Origin: an uncultured Bacilli bacterium
Lineage (GTDB): Bacteria; Bacillota_I; Bacilli_A; RF39; UBA660
DNA: 48,549 nucleotides
Assembly (NCBI GenBank): GCA_947631045.1
Contig: CANRJV010000005.1
Location: forward strand, 1-48,549
Direction: 5' to 3'
Made by a program: the position numbers and the translations under genes. Each line of letters begins with the position of its first letter. Position 1 is the first letter of the stretch. This document shows positions 1 to 10,494 of the stretch, one piece after another. The notes under the pieces were generated by a model. It worked only from the letters and a program-made list of their open reading frames with translations, had not been told where the DNA came from and did no database searches.

Positions 1-329
1 GTATCATATGTAGCACTACTTGGTGTACAATTAGATTTCTTTTCATTTACTTTATATCCTACTATTGGGATATTTTGAACTATTCGGTAAATATTATTAT
101 AATCTTGTTCTTTCATATATAGTATTACACTTATATCATAATTCCCTTTTAACATTTCTGTTTCTTCTACTTTTGAAAAATCGCCAATTGTAGCCTCCAT
201 TATTTTTAATTCATTACTATTTCCATAATAGGCATAGGTATCTTTAAAAAGCATTTTCATTAAACATGCTATTCCTAATATGAAAACAACGGCTAAAATA
301 GTTTTATTACTTATCTTCCTTTTTTTCAT
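1..329 (-). CDS. Partial membrane-anchored surface protein (N-terminal 109 residues)
   Basis: The gene runs off the left edge of the window; only the N-terminus is present, with no stop. The ATG at 329 follows an AGAGGGAAAG ribosome site. Residues about 10-27 form a hydrophobic membrane segment, followed by TYAYYG at 31-36. The next stretch (NSNELKIMEATIGDF) and a later SNCTPS closely resemble the protein at 26773-27468, so the two are paralogues of one secreted or anchored family. The function is not known. The TYAYYG signature after the membrane segment recalls TasA/camelysin-like secreted proteins, but that link is only a resemblance. It is divergent from the small HTH gene, with a palindrome between them. 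Confidence 0.75.
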   Translation of the reverse strand, partial: MKKRKISNKTILAVVFILGIACLMKMLFKDTYAYYGNSNELKIMEATIGDFSKVEETEMLKGNYDISVILYMKEQDYNNIYRIVQNIPIVGYKVNEKKSNCTPSSATYD

Positions 330-402
330 TCTTTCCCTCTTTATGTTGCTTTTACCGAAATTCTAAAGCAAACAAAAAATAAAATATAATGTTATACTAA
401 TT

Positions 403-418
403 GAGACAATGTTGTCTC
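403..418. promoter_or_regulatory. Perfect palindrome, candidate operator
   Basis: GAGACAA and TTGTCTC form 7-bp perfect arms separated by TG, centred between two divergent genes. On the plus strand TTGTCT (412-417) lies 16 bp from TATTAT (434-439), so the palindrome would overlap the -35 of the HTH gene. On the minus strand the mirrored TTGTCT lies 15 bp from TATATT, which faces the surface-protein gene. An autoregulatory site for the adjacent HTH protein is inferred. Confidence 0.5.
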
Positions 419-506
419 TATTATTATTATAAATATTATGGGGCAAGTTTGTCAATGTAAAGTTGAGGCATAGTTGCTACAATTTGATTGGAAAGTTGGA
501 CTATAT

Positions 507-705
507 ATGCTAAAAGAATATCGAGAAAGAAAAGGAATATCCCAAGAAAAATTAGAAGCATTAACCAATTTAGATCGTAAAACAATATTTAGAATTGAAA
601 ACGATGTAAACATGCCTCTTTTAGATACTTTTGCCAAAATGGCAATTGCCCTTAATTTAAGTGATGCCGAAATAGTGAAAGAAGTTAAAAAAAGTATTAA
701 ACAAG

Positions 706-719
<14 letters not shown>
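507..719 (+). CDS. Small XRE-family HTH transcriptional regulator
   Basis: About 70 residues from the ATG at 507. The protein is essentially one Cro/C1-type helix-turn-helix: LKEYRERKGISQEKLEAL gives the first helices and DRKTIFRIEN the recognition helix, followed by a lysine-rich tail. A TTG at 474, preceded by GAGG, could add 11 residues. The ATG is preferred because XRE proteins normally begin just before this first helix, although its own ribosome site is weak. It probably represses itself and/or the divergent surface-protein gene through the palindrome at 403-418. It converges on ligA, with only three bases between the two stops. Confidence 0.8.
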
Positions 720-2723
<2,004 letters not shown>

Positions 2724-3623
2724 TTACCCCCACAAATCTCTACTATATACTCCCTTGGTTATTTCGCTATTAATGCCTTTTTTTAGATTATCTAAATCTT
2801 CTTTATAAGTTATGCCATAATGACGACTTTTAGTTTTTAAAACTTTAATTGGTTTGCCATTAGCTTTAGCGCTTTCAAAAACGACATTAGGAAGGAGCCA
2901 CTCAACTTCTTTTAAATCTTTATCTTTAAAAAATTCTTCGATACTATTTTCGAGATAAGTAAATATTTTAGGAGTTAAACAAAATAAATTCATCGATACG
3001 GGAGTATCAGGAGAAATAGCAAATGGTTTATCACCATTTAAAGGACTTGCTATAATTTCATCATTTACTTTTTCAACTGAACTTTCTATTAAGCTAGTTA
3101 AATAGCCATTTTCTAAAACAACTATACCTCTTTTAACTGCTCCATTCTCACTCATCGTTTTTTCGACTTCATAACCTACCATTCCGTATTCATCTTCGGC
3201 ACAATTATTTAAAAATTTAGCCGCTTCTAAATAACCATCTCGGCCATAAAAGTCATCAGCATTAATAATAGCAAAATTTTCATGAACTAAATCTTTAACA
3301 GAATATAAAGCATGGGCGGTTCCTAAAGGTTTAACCCTTTCCTCAGGTATTTTAACGTTTTTGGGAACATTATCATTTTTTTGAAAAGCATATTCGACGA
3401 TAATTTTATCTTCAATATGTTTTCCAATCGTATTTTTAAATATTTCATAATTTTCTTCTTTAATGATAAAAACCACTTTATTAAATCCCGCCAAAATGGC
3501 ATCTTTGATAGAATAATCGATTATAAATTCTCCATTAGGTCCCACTGGTTCTATTTGTTTTAATCCACCAAAACGACTTCCCATGCCTGCTGCTAAAACA
3601 ACTAATGTTAAATCTTTTTTCAT
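2724..3623 (-). CDS. Sugar-phosphate nucleotidyltransferase family protein
   Basis: 299 residues of the NTP_transferase fold. The N-terminus LVVLAAGMGSRFGGLKQIEP is the G-x-G-x-R-x(6)-K nucleotide-binding signature, and FAIINADDFYGRDGY near residues 115-129 supplies the metal-binding aspartates. These enzymes join a nucleoside triphosphate to a sugar phosphate to give an activated sugar. The exact sugar or base cannot be read from the sequence, and annotation as UTP-glucose-1-phosphate uridylyltransferase would be over-specific. It is packed between pcrA and ligA with almost no spacing, so it is co-transcribed with repair genes despite its unrelated role. Confidence 0.85.
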   Translation of the reverse strand: MKKDLTLVVLAAGMGSRFGGLKQIEPVGPNGEFIIDYSIKDAILAGFNKVVFIIKEENYEIFKNTIGKHIEDKIIVEYAFQKNDNVPKNVKIPEERVKPLGTAHALYSVKDLVHENFAIINADDFYGRDGYLEAAKFLNNCAEDEYGMVGYEVEKTMSENGAVKRGIVVLENGYLTSLIESSVEKVNDEIIASPLNGDKPFAISPDTPVSMNLFCLTPKIFTYLENSIEEFFKDKDLKEVEWLLPNVVFESAKANGKPIKVLKTKSRHYGITYKEDLDNLKKGINSEITKGVYSRDLWG

Positions 3624-3624
3624 C

Positions 3625-5703
3625 TTATTTTCCTTTCTTTAATCCTTTATAATTTTTTAAAAATTTTTTAATTCCATATCTTTTATTAAAAGCAACACTA
3701 ACAAATCGGTCTTCTACGGCAATAACTACCCCTTTTCCAAAAGTTAAATGATTAACAATATCGCCACTTTTATATTCTTCATTAGTATCTTGATATAATT
3801 CATCTTTCGGAGTTTTCTTCTCTTCCATAACATTCGATTCAATATATTTAGGATCTATTTCCCCAATAAAACGAGATGGTGGATTAAGCATATCTTTACC
3901 ATAAAGCATTCTTAATTTGGCATTAGTAATATATAATCTTTCTTTCGCTCTGGTAATTCCGACATAACATAATCTTCTTTCTTCTTCGATACCTTTATCT
4001 TCCCCAAAAGAATTGATGTGCGGCATGATTCCTTCTTCCATTCCGACCATAAAGACTACTTTAAATTCCAAACCTTTAGCGGAATGGAAAGTCATTAAAG
4101 TTATTTCATCATCATCTTCCCGATGTTCCGTAACATCCGCAATTAAACTAACTTCATCTAAGAAATCTTGTAAATTAACACTACCCGTAATATTTTGATA
4201 ATTTTCGGTAATACTTCTAAATTCCATTAAGTTTTCTAAACGAATATCGGCTTCTAAAGTATGCATTTTAGTAAGTTCTTCTTTCATCCCACTACGCTCT
4301 AAAACTAAATCAATTAATTCCGTTAATGAAACATCTAAAGAGGCCTTAGTTAATTCTTCAATCATCTTTTTAAATTCTAATTCTTTACCTGAAGAAATGG
4401 CTTCGAACATTGAAGTATTATCTCTAGTAGCTTTGCCATTGATGCCTTCAATAGTCTTAAGGCCAATACCTCTTTTAGGTTCATTAATAATTCTTTCTAA
4501 AGAAACATCATCATCATGATTAGCAATTAATTTTAAATAACTGATTAAATCTTTAATTTCTTTTCTTTTGTAGAAATAAAAACTACCAACCACTTTATAG
4601 GCTAAACTATTCTTAAGAAGAGCCTCTTCATATATCCGGGACTGGGCATTAGTCCGATAAAAAATTGCTATATCCCTTTTATTATATCCAGAAGCTAGTA
4701 AATCTTTAATTTCATTTACTACAATATTAGCTTCTTGAAGGCCATCATTACTTCTTAAATATTTAACTTTAACACCTTCTCCTAGTTCACTAAATAAATT
4801 AACTTCTTTTCTTTCGGTATTATTTTTTATAACCGAATTTGCCACATTTAAAATAGTTGTTGTACTCCGATAATTTTGATTTAAAACAACTACCTCGGCA
4901 TCAGGATAATCTTTTTCAAAATTTAAAATATTTTTATAATTAGCTTGTCTAAAACCATAAATAGCTTGATTTTGATCGCCAACGACAAAAATATTACGAT
5001 ATTTACCCGCTAAAAGTTTAATTAATTTATATTGAACTTCATTAGTATCTTGATATTCGTCAACTAATATATATTGATATTTTTCTTGATATAAATTTAA
5101 AATATCTTTATTTTTTAAAAATAATTCAACGGGTAATTTTAATAAATCATCAAAGTCAATAACATTATTTTTACGTAAAGTTTTTTCATAATCAAAATAA
5201 ACTTCCGCCGCTTTTTTCTCCACATCACTTAAAAAGTAACGGGTAATTTCATTTTCATTTAACATTTCATTTTTAATAAAACTAATCCGATTACGAATAT
5301 AAGATGGCGCAATCTCTTTAGGATTCATACCAAGTTCCTTCATAATTTTTTTGATAATCGTAATAACATCATCAGAATCGATAATGGTAAAATTTTTGCT
5401 AAGTCCCATTTCAGCATAATTTTCTTTAATAATTCTTAACCCAAAAGAATGGAAAGTCCCTACAAAAGCATAAGAATTACTAACTAGCTTTCCCACTCTT
5501 TCTTTCATCTCTTTGGCGGCTTTATTGGTGAATGTTATAGCTAAAATATGACTACTATAAATGCCACTATCAATAAGATAAGCTATTCTCGTTGTCAGCA
5601 CTTTAGTTTTACCAGAGCCGGCTCCCGCAACAACAAGACATGGGCCATCAATATGCATAACAGCTTCTTTTTGTTCTTTATTTAAATTGTCTAAATATTC
5701 CAT
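3625..5703 (-). CDS. pcrA: ATP-dependent DNA helicase PcrA (UvrD/Rep family)
   Basis: 692 residues. A superfamily 1A 3'-5' helicase that unwinds DNA in repair and clears RecA filaments and replication obstacles. Walker A GAGSGKT is at 27-33. Motif II is VDEYQDTN, motif III GDQNQAIYGFRQA, and the C-terminal motifs TFHSAKGLEFKVVF and EERRLCYVGITRA are present. The tail (GDIVNHLTFGKGVVIAVED) is the PcrA-type C-terminal module that contacts RNA polymerase in Bacillus. The ATG at 5703 follows AGAGGTTAGAT. It is the first gene of the pcrA-nucleotidyltransferase-ligA operon. Confidence 0.97.
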   Translation of the reverse strand: MEYLDNLNKEQKEAVMHIDGPCLVVAGAGSGKTKVLTTRIAYLIDSGIYSSHILAITFTNKAAKEMKERVGKLVSNSYAFVGTFHSFGLRIIKENYAEMGLSKNFTIIDSDDVITIIKKIMKELGMNPKEIAPSYIRNRISFIKNEMLNENEITRYFLSDVEKKAAEVYFDYEKTLRKNNVIDFDDLLKLPVELFLKNKDILNLYQEKYQYILVDEYQDTNEVQYKLIKLLAGKYRNIFVVGDQNQAIYGFRQANYKNILNFEKDYPDAEVVVLNQNYRSTTTILNVANSVIKNNTERKEVNLFSELGEGVKVKYLRSNDGLQEANIVVNEIKDLLASGYNKRDIAIFYRTNAQSRIYEEALLKNSLAYKVVGSFYFYKRKEIKDLISYLKLIANHDDDVSLERIINEPKRGIGLKTIEGINGKATRDNTSMFEAISSGKELEFKKMIEELTKASLDVSLTELIDLVLERSGMKEELTKMHTLEADIRLENLMEFRSITENYQNITGSVNLQDFLDEVSLIADVTEHREDDDEITLMTFHSAKGLEFKVVFMVGMEEGIMPHINSFGEDKGIEEERRLCYVGITRAKERLYITNAKLRMLYGKDMLNPPSRFIGEIDPKYIESNVMEEKKTPKDELYQDTNEEYKSGDIVNHLTFGKGVVIAVEDRFVSVAFNKRYGIKKFLKNYKGLKKGK

Positions 5704-5720
5704 ATCTAACCTCTAAAACA

Positions 5721-5749
5721 ATTATACCATTTATAAATATTTTCGTCAT
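5721..5749 (-). promoter_or_regulatory. Sigma-A-type promoter for the pcrA operon
   Basis: Read on the minus strand: ATGACG, 17-bp spacer, TATAAT with an extended TGG before the -10. It lies 18 bases upstream of the pcrA start. Confidence 0.7.
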
Positions 5750-5884
5750 TAAAAAGGCTAACTTATTTTAGTTAATTTAACAATTTCTGGCTTATATTAT
5801 TTTACTAAATCAAGCCTATAATTATTATTTACTATTTTAACTATTTATACTATAATACTTGAAAACCAAAAAAGGAGATAGCTT

Positions 5885-6898
5885 ATGATAAATGATTTTT
5901 TCGAGTTAAACAATCCCGCTGCTTTTCAAAATGTTGCGAACTCTAAAATAATTAAAAAAGCTCAAGCAATCATTGTTAATGATGGGATTGATCCCTTTGT
6001 ATATAACGAAAAACCTTATCATGTCTCTACTCAAAACCAAAGATATTTACAAGCTGTTTTGCCAGATAATTTGCAAAATGCTTGTATTATTTTAGGAGCC
6101 GGTGATACTTTATTTGAACTTTTAAGAAGAGAAATACTTGATATAACGGCGATAGAAATTAATGAATTACAAGCCTTAGTTTATAAATTAAGACGGGCAT
6201 GTATTCTAACTTTAAGTCCCAGAGAATTTGATAAATTTATTGTTGATCCATCAGGTAGGCAATTTCTAGATAAAGAACTATTTAAAACAATTCTTAATGG
6301 TTTTGGCGATGATAAAGAAGCTATTAATTTTTGGAAAACTTTACTTACCATAAATCCTTCGATAGATATTAAAGAACATTTTTTCAAACCAACAGATTCC
6401 TATAATATAAGTGGTGTAAGGTATTCTTTACAATATTTAAAAAACAAATCTTATTATTATGAATTACGAAATTATCTTATGCAGGCAAAAATAAAAATTA
6501 TAATCGATGATGCTTTTAATTATTTTGCTCAAAATAAAGATATTCATTTTGATTATATCGATTTTAATAATATTTTATTATTCGTTTATCAAGCCGATTG
6601 CCGATGGGATATTGAACTTTTTAAAACCAAAATAAAAGCTTTACAAGAAATATATAATAACAATTTAAATATAGGTGGAACACTTACCCTCGATTATCAA
6701 TTTGGGATGGTTAAATCTCATGTTGAAAATTTATTAAGGCAATCTATTCCCGCAAATAGTCCAGCCGATATTATTTATTCTCAGTTATATGAATTATTAA
6801 ATAATGCTTTTATGTTAGAAAGTTATCAAGTAGAAAGAATTATAAAAAGTGGAGATAATCCAATGGATACAGTTTATTTTTCTCGAAAATTAAAATAA
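5885..6898 (+). CDS. Uncharacterised protein with a possible SAM-binding (DUF3419/BtaA-like) fold
   Basis: 337 residues with no signal peptide. Residues about 65-110 read CIILGAGDTLFELLRRE, then ITAIEINELQALVYKLRRA: a glycine-rich motif I and an acidic strand end (AIEIN) as in class I SAM-dependent enzymes. The run LQALVYKLRRACI resembles the LLELK-type segment of DUF3419 proteins (BtaA-like aminocarboxypropyl transferases that make betaine lipids). Most of the rest is unrecognised, so this is a hypothesis. AAGGAG 7 bases before the ATG and TATAAT at 5851-5856 support the start and a private promoter. It is a single-gene unit ending in a bidirectional terminator shared with the tRNA gene. Confidence 0.7.
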   Translation: MINDFFELNNPAAFQNVANSKIIKKAQAIIVNDGIDPFVYNEKPYHVSTQNQRYLQAVLPDNLQNACIILGAGDTLFELLRREILDITAIEINELQALVYKLRRACILTLSPREFDKFIVDPSGRQFLDKELFKTILNGFGDDKEAINFWKTLLTINPSIDIKEHFFKPTDSYNISGVRYSLQYLKNKSYYYELRNYLMQAKIKIIIDDAFNYFAQNKDIHFDYIDFNNILLFVYQADCRWDIELFKTKIKALQEIYNNNLNIGGTLTLDYQFGMVKSHVENLLRQSIPANSPADIIYSQLYELLNNAFMLESYQVERIIKSGDNPMDTVYFSRKLK

Positions 6899-6902
6899 TA
6901 GA

Positions 6903-6934
6903 AAAACTCGAACTTGTATAGGTCCGAGTTTTAA
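6903..6934. terminator. Bidirectional terminator
   Basis: AAAACTCG (6903-6910) pairs with CGAGTTTT (6925-6932). ACTT/AGGT extends the stem after one mismatch, closing on a GTAT loop. It has U-runs in both directions and serves the plus-strand gene ending at 6898 and the minus-strand tRNA. Confidence 0.85.
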
Positions 6935-6942
6935 TGTTAATC

Positions 6943-7019
6943 TGGTGTTCTTGAAGGGAATCGAACCCTTGGCCTTACGCGTCGGAGGCGTACGCTCTAT
7001 CCAACTGAGCTACAAGAAC
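6943..7019 (-). tRNA. tRNA-Arg (anticodon CCG)
   Basis: Read on the minus strand. The acceptor GTTCTTG pairs with CAAGAAC, the D-arm is GCTC...GAGC, the anticodon stem TACGC/GCGTA encloses loop CTCCGAC (anticodon CCG, decoding CGG), and the T-arm is AAGGG TTCGATT CCCTT. The 3' CCA is encoded (6943-6945). TATAAT at 7031-7026 with an extended TGT lies only six bases before the mature 5' end. Confidence 0.97.
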
Positions 7020-7054
7020 AACCTTATTATAACATTAATTTTTCATTTAGACTA

Positions 7055-9232
7055 TTATTTTCTTAATCTTAAAGAATTAAAAATAACCGTTAAACTACTT
7101 AAAACCATAGAAAGACTTGCTAACATAGGATTAATACTTAAACCAAATTCTTTAAACAAACCCATAGCAATAGGAATCATAAACAAATTATAGATAAAAG
7201 CCCAGAATAAATTTTCTTTAATGATTTTTATTGTTTTTTTACTTATATTAATTAAATCAATAATTTTTTCTAAATTATCATTCATTAAAATAACGGAAGC
7301 TGAATTAAGGGCAATATCAGTTCCCCCGCTTATAGAAACTCCCACCAGGGCACTTGCTAAAGATGGGGCATCATTAATACCATCACCAACCATCATAACT
7401 TTTTTACCCTTTTTATTTAAATCTTTAAGATAAATCACTTTATCTTGCGGAAGTAAATTAGCTTCCACATTATCTATTTTTAACTCTCTAGCAACTTTTT
7501 TCGCCACTTCTTCACTATCGCCACTTAAGATAACAACTTCTTTACCCATTTTTTGTAAAGAGCTAATAACTTCTTTAGCATTATTTCGAATAACATCTTT
7601 AACCCCAATTAAGGCTACTACTTCTTTATCGATAATAACATAAATGATACTGCACTCATTTTTGGTTAATGATTTTTCTTCTTTTTCATAAGTATTTTTT
7701 ATTTTTAATTTAGTTAGTAGTTTATTATTTCCAATATAAATTTGATGATTTTGAACTACCCCTTCTAAACCAATGCCCGCAATATTTTTAAATTTTTCGA
7801 CTTCTCTTTTAGTTTCATAATCTTTAAAAGCATAGGCAATGGGATGAGTAGAATTTTTTTCTAAATCAGAAACAAATTCAAGAATTTCTTGATCTTGGAA
7901 TTTACTATAATTAATTATTTTAAAAACTTTTAATTTACCATAAGTAAGGGTTCCTGTTTTATCAAATATAATGCTATCTACTTTATGAGCATTTTCTAAT
8001 ATTTCTCCACTTTTAATTAGAATTCCTTTTTTAGCAGAGGCACCTTCACTAACTACAATGGCTAAAGGAGTTGCAAGTCCTAAAGCACAAGGACAAGCTA
8101 CCACCAAAACAGTCACAAAAGCCGTCAAAGCTTCATTAAACGAAAAACCTAAAAGTAAATAACCGATAAAAGTTAAAATTGAAATTAGAAAAATGCCAGG
8201 AACAAAATAACCACTTATCGTATCAGCTAAATAACCAATCGGTGCTTTACTATTTGTAGCTTCCACTACTAACCGAACTACTTCCGAAATAGTTGAATCA
8301 GGCCCTATTTTATGAGCAACATATTCAACATAACCATCCATATTTAGGCTTCCCGCAATAACCTTATCATTTTTACCTTTACGCGATTTGGCTGTCTCAC
8401 CAGTAATAAAAGCTTCATCAAAATGGGCTTCTCCTTTACTTATAAATCCATCTACAGCTACTTTCATTCCGGGTTTACAAACCAAAATATCACCTTTTTT
8501 AACTTCATCAATGGTTACTTCTTTTATTTCTTCACCAACTTTTAGTAAAGCTACCTCAGGCGTAATTTGAACTAATTCTTTAATGGCTTCTTTCGTTTTT
8601 TCTTTCGATTTTTTATCAATAAAGCGGCCTAATTTAACAAAGTAAATAATCATAGCGCACGATTCAAAGTATAAATGATGAACAAGATGATGATGCCCAT
8701 TTATAACTAAAATTAAATTAACTAAACTATAGATAAAACTGGCAAGTAATCCAACAGTTACTAAAGAATCCATATTTGGAGATCTTTTCACTAGTTTTTT
8801 AAAACCACTTTTGAGAATATCAAAGCCATAAATTAGAAAAGGAATAGTTAAAATGACCAGACATAATCCATAATTAATAGGATATTTCATCATATCTAAA
8901 AAAGGAATTACGGGTAATTTTAACATGCTTCCCATGGAAACATACATTAGAAAAACACCAATAAAAGCTAAAATTATTAAATATATTTTATTATAATCTT
9001 TCTTCTCTTCTTCCATTGGATTATATTTTCCTAAACTTTTATAACCGGCTTCTTCAACAAATCTATTTAAATCATCTATTGTAAGTTTATCATCATATTC
9101 TATTGAAGCTTCCGCCATTACTAAATTAACTTTAGCCTCAATTACTCCCTCTTGTTTATTTAAATATTTTTCTAAAGTATTTTGACAAGCACTACAACTC
9201 ATACCTTCAATTTTTAAAATCACTTTAGCCAT
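7055..9232 (-). CDS. copA: Copper-translocating P1B-type ATPase
   Basis: 725 residues. It pumps Cu(I) out of the cytoplasm using ATP. One N-terminal heavy-metal-binding domain has GMSCSAC (Cys13, Cys16). Membrane segments follow, with the A-domain TGE (AFITGETAKSRKG), the transport motif CPC in VACPCALGLATPLA, the phosphorylated aspartate in FDKTGTLTYGK, the HP pair in STHPIAYAF, and GDGINDAPSLA near the C-terminus. A single metal-binding domain is typical of Bacillota CopA. No CopZ chaperone or CsoR/CopY regulator is adjacent. AGGAGG precedes the start. It shares a transcript with the remnant ORF at 9261-9383. Confidence 0.96.
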   Translation of the reverse strand: MAKVILKIEGMSCSACQNTLEKYLNKQEGVIEAKVNLVMAEASIEYDDKLTIDDLNRFVEEAGYKSLGKYNPMEEEKKDYNKIYLIILAFIGVFLMYVSMGSMLKLPVIPFLDMMKYPINYGLCLVILTIPFLIYGFDILKSGFKKLVKRSPNMDSLVTVGLLASFIYSLVNLILVINGHHHLVHHLYFESCAMIIYFVKLGRFIDKKSKEKTKEAIKELVQITPEVALLKVGEEIKEVTIDEVKKGDILVCKPGMKVAVDGFISKGEAHFDEAFITGETAKSRKGKNDKVIAGSLNMDGYVEYVAHKIGPDSTISEVVRLVVEATNSKAPIGYLADTISGYFVPGIFLISILTFIGYLLLGFSFNEALTAFVTVLVVACPCALGLATPLAIVVSEGASAKKGILIKSGEILENAHKVDSIIFDKTGTLTYGKLKVFKIINYSKFQDQEILEFVSDLEKNSTHPIAYAFKDYETKREVEKFKNIAGIGLEGVVQNHQIYIGNNKLLTKLKIKNTYEKEEKSLTKNECSIIYVIIDKEVVALIGVKDVIRNNAKEVISSLQKMGKEVVILSGDSEEVAKKVARELKIDNVEANLLPQDKVIYLKDLNKKGKKVMMVGDGINDAPSLASALVGVSISGGTDIALNSASVILMNDNLEKIIDLINISKKTIKIIKENLFWAFIYNLFMIPIAMGLFKEFGLSINPMLASLSMVLSSLTVIFNSLRLRK

Positions 9233-9260
9233 TATTTACCTCCTATCAGTAATTACTTCA

Positions 9261-9383
9261 TCAACTTTTTTGATCAAATTTTTCATTATTAATAACTTGG
9301 TTAAAAATATCTTGATTTTTAATATCTCTATTTAAAATATTTTCTCTAACTTTTAAATATTTCTCTCTTAACTTTTGTTTCAT
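9261..9383 (-). pseudogene. Truncated 5-formyltetrahydrofolate cyclo-ligase-like remnant
   Basis: A 40-residue ORF, MKQKLREKYLKVRENI followed by LNRDIKNQDIFNQVINNEKF, then a stop. The pattern (LRxxYLxxRxxI, later IFNxxIxxEKF) matches the N-terminus of 5-formyl-THF cyclo-ligase, normally about 180 residues. The bases after the stop, read in another frame, give KKVDEVITDR, compatible with decayed coding sequence. No Shine-Dalgarno precedes the ATG, and it lies almost at the predicted transcription start. It is either a relic now acting as the copA leader or a tiny ORF with chance resemblance. Confidence 0.45.
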
Positions 9384-9389
9384 AAGCAT

Positions 9390-9418
9390 ATTATAAAACT
9401 AAAAGAAAAAGTAAGCAA
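9390..9418 (-). promoter_or_regulatory. Promoter for the remnant ORF and copA
   Basis: TTGCTT, 17-bp spacer, TATAAT on the minus strand. The predicted start of transcription falls at or next to the ATG at 9383. The -35 lies inside the rseP terminator hairpin. Confidence 0.65.
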
Positions 9419-9430
9419 CCAGCTTACTTT
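9401..9430 (-). terminator. rseP terminator
   Basis: AAAGTAAGC and GCTTACTTT form a 9-bp perfect stem with a 5-nt loop. It overlaps the rseP stop codon and is followed on the minus strand by TTTTTCTTTT. Confidence 0.85.
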
Positions 9431-10481
9431 AAAATAATCTAATGATATCATTAATCGTCACTATCACAATTAATAACATGAGCAGAGCAAAGGTAATGCC
9501 AATAAACCAATTTTCAATTTTTTGATTAATTGGACTTCCTTTAATTTTTTCAATAATTAAGAATAATACGCGTCCACCATCAAAGGCGGGAATTGGAATA
9601 ATATTAATTACCCCGACATTGATTGATAGATAAGCGATTAAAAAGACTACATAATAAATTCCTAATTTAGCACTTTCATCAACAACGGAATAAATACCTA
9701 CTGGCCCTGACAAAGCTCCTAGAGAAATTTTACCGGTTACAAGGCCTACAATAGTTAACCACATTGATTGTACAAGGGAGCCAAATTTTGCAAATGGATA
9801 TTTAATTTTATTTAAAAATCCCGTTGTTTTTTCTTGATTAATATGGACTCCAAATATTTTAGTTATTTCACCATCTTCATCTTTTTCTTCTTTTGGAGTT
9901 ATCTTATAATTTTCAACTTTACCATCTTGATGTTTTATTTGAAAATCATAATAATCTTTATTCGTTTTATAGTATAAAATTATTTGAGCTTCATCCCATG
10001 TATTTACTTTATGATTATTAATTGCCACAATGGTATCGCCTTTAACAATTCCGGCTTCTGCCATGGGATAATTTTCTTCTACATCATAAATTTTCGGACT
10101 TAAATCAACACTACCCCAAATAAAGGAAATGATAAATAAAATTAAAATTGCCATAATAAAGTTATTCATTACACCAGCAACCATAACAATGACTCTTTGC
10201 CAAATTGGTTTATTGCATAAACATTTCTCTTTCGGAATTTTTTTATCATCTTCATAAACCTCTCCCGCCATGGAAACAAATCCACCAATTGGTAAGGCTC
10301 TAATATTATAGGTTATACCATCTTTTTTTCCTTTCCAAGAAAAAAGTACCGGTCCCATGCCAATCGAAAATTCATAAATATAAACGCCAAAAGCTTTAGC
10401 CCATAAAAAGTGGCCTAATTCATGAACTAATACAATAATTCCTAAAATAAAAATAAATAATAATAATGATAAAATCCACAT
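9429..10481 (-). CDS. rseP: Membrane-embedded site-2 zinc metalloprotease RseP (M50 family)
   Basis: 350 residues from the ATG at 10481, placed just after AGGAGAAGAAC. An upstream extension in the same frame would overlap cdsA and lacks a ribosome site. HELGH at 20-24 in the first membrane helix is the zinc site. A PDZ domain lies in the middle (NYPMAEAGIVKGDTIVAINNHKV), and the second catalytic motif NIIPIPAFDGGR is near the C-terminus. Such proteases cleave anti-sigma factors and signal peptides within the membrane. It follows cdsA as in most Bacillota, but dxr, often found between them, is absent, as is uppS upstream. Confidence 0.95.
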   Translation of the reverse strand: MWILSLLLFIFILGIIVLVHELGHFLWAKAFGVYIYEFSIGMGPVLFSWKGKKDGITYNIRALPIGGFVSMAGEVYEDDKKIPKEKCLCNKPIWQRVIVMVAGVMNNFIMAILILFIISFIWGSVDLSPKIYDVEENYPMAEAGIVKGDTIVAINNHKVNTWDEAQIILYYKTNKDYYDFQIKHQDGKVENYKITPKEEKDEDGEITKIFGVHINQEKTTGFLNKIKYPFAKFGSLVQSMWLTIVGLVTGKISLGALSGPVGIYSVVDESAKLGIYYVVFLIAYLSINVGVINIIPIPAFDGGRVLFLIIEKIKGSPINQKIENWFIGITFALLMLLIVIVTINDIIRLF

Positions 10482-10494
10482 GTTCTCTTCTCCT

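Noticed and set aside
474-506. TTG start adding 11 residues to the small HTH protein
   Set aside because: GAGG is well spaced, so it is possible, but the extra residues lie outside the HTH fold and the ATG at 507 gives the family's usual start.
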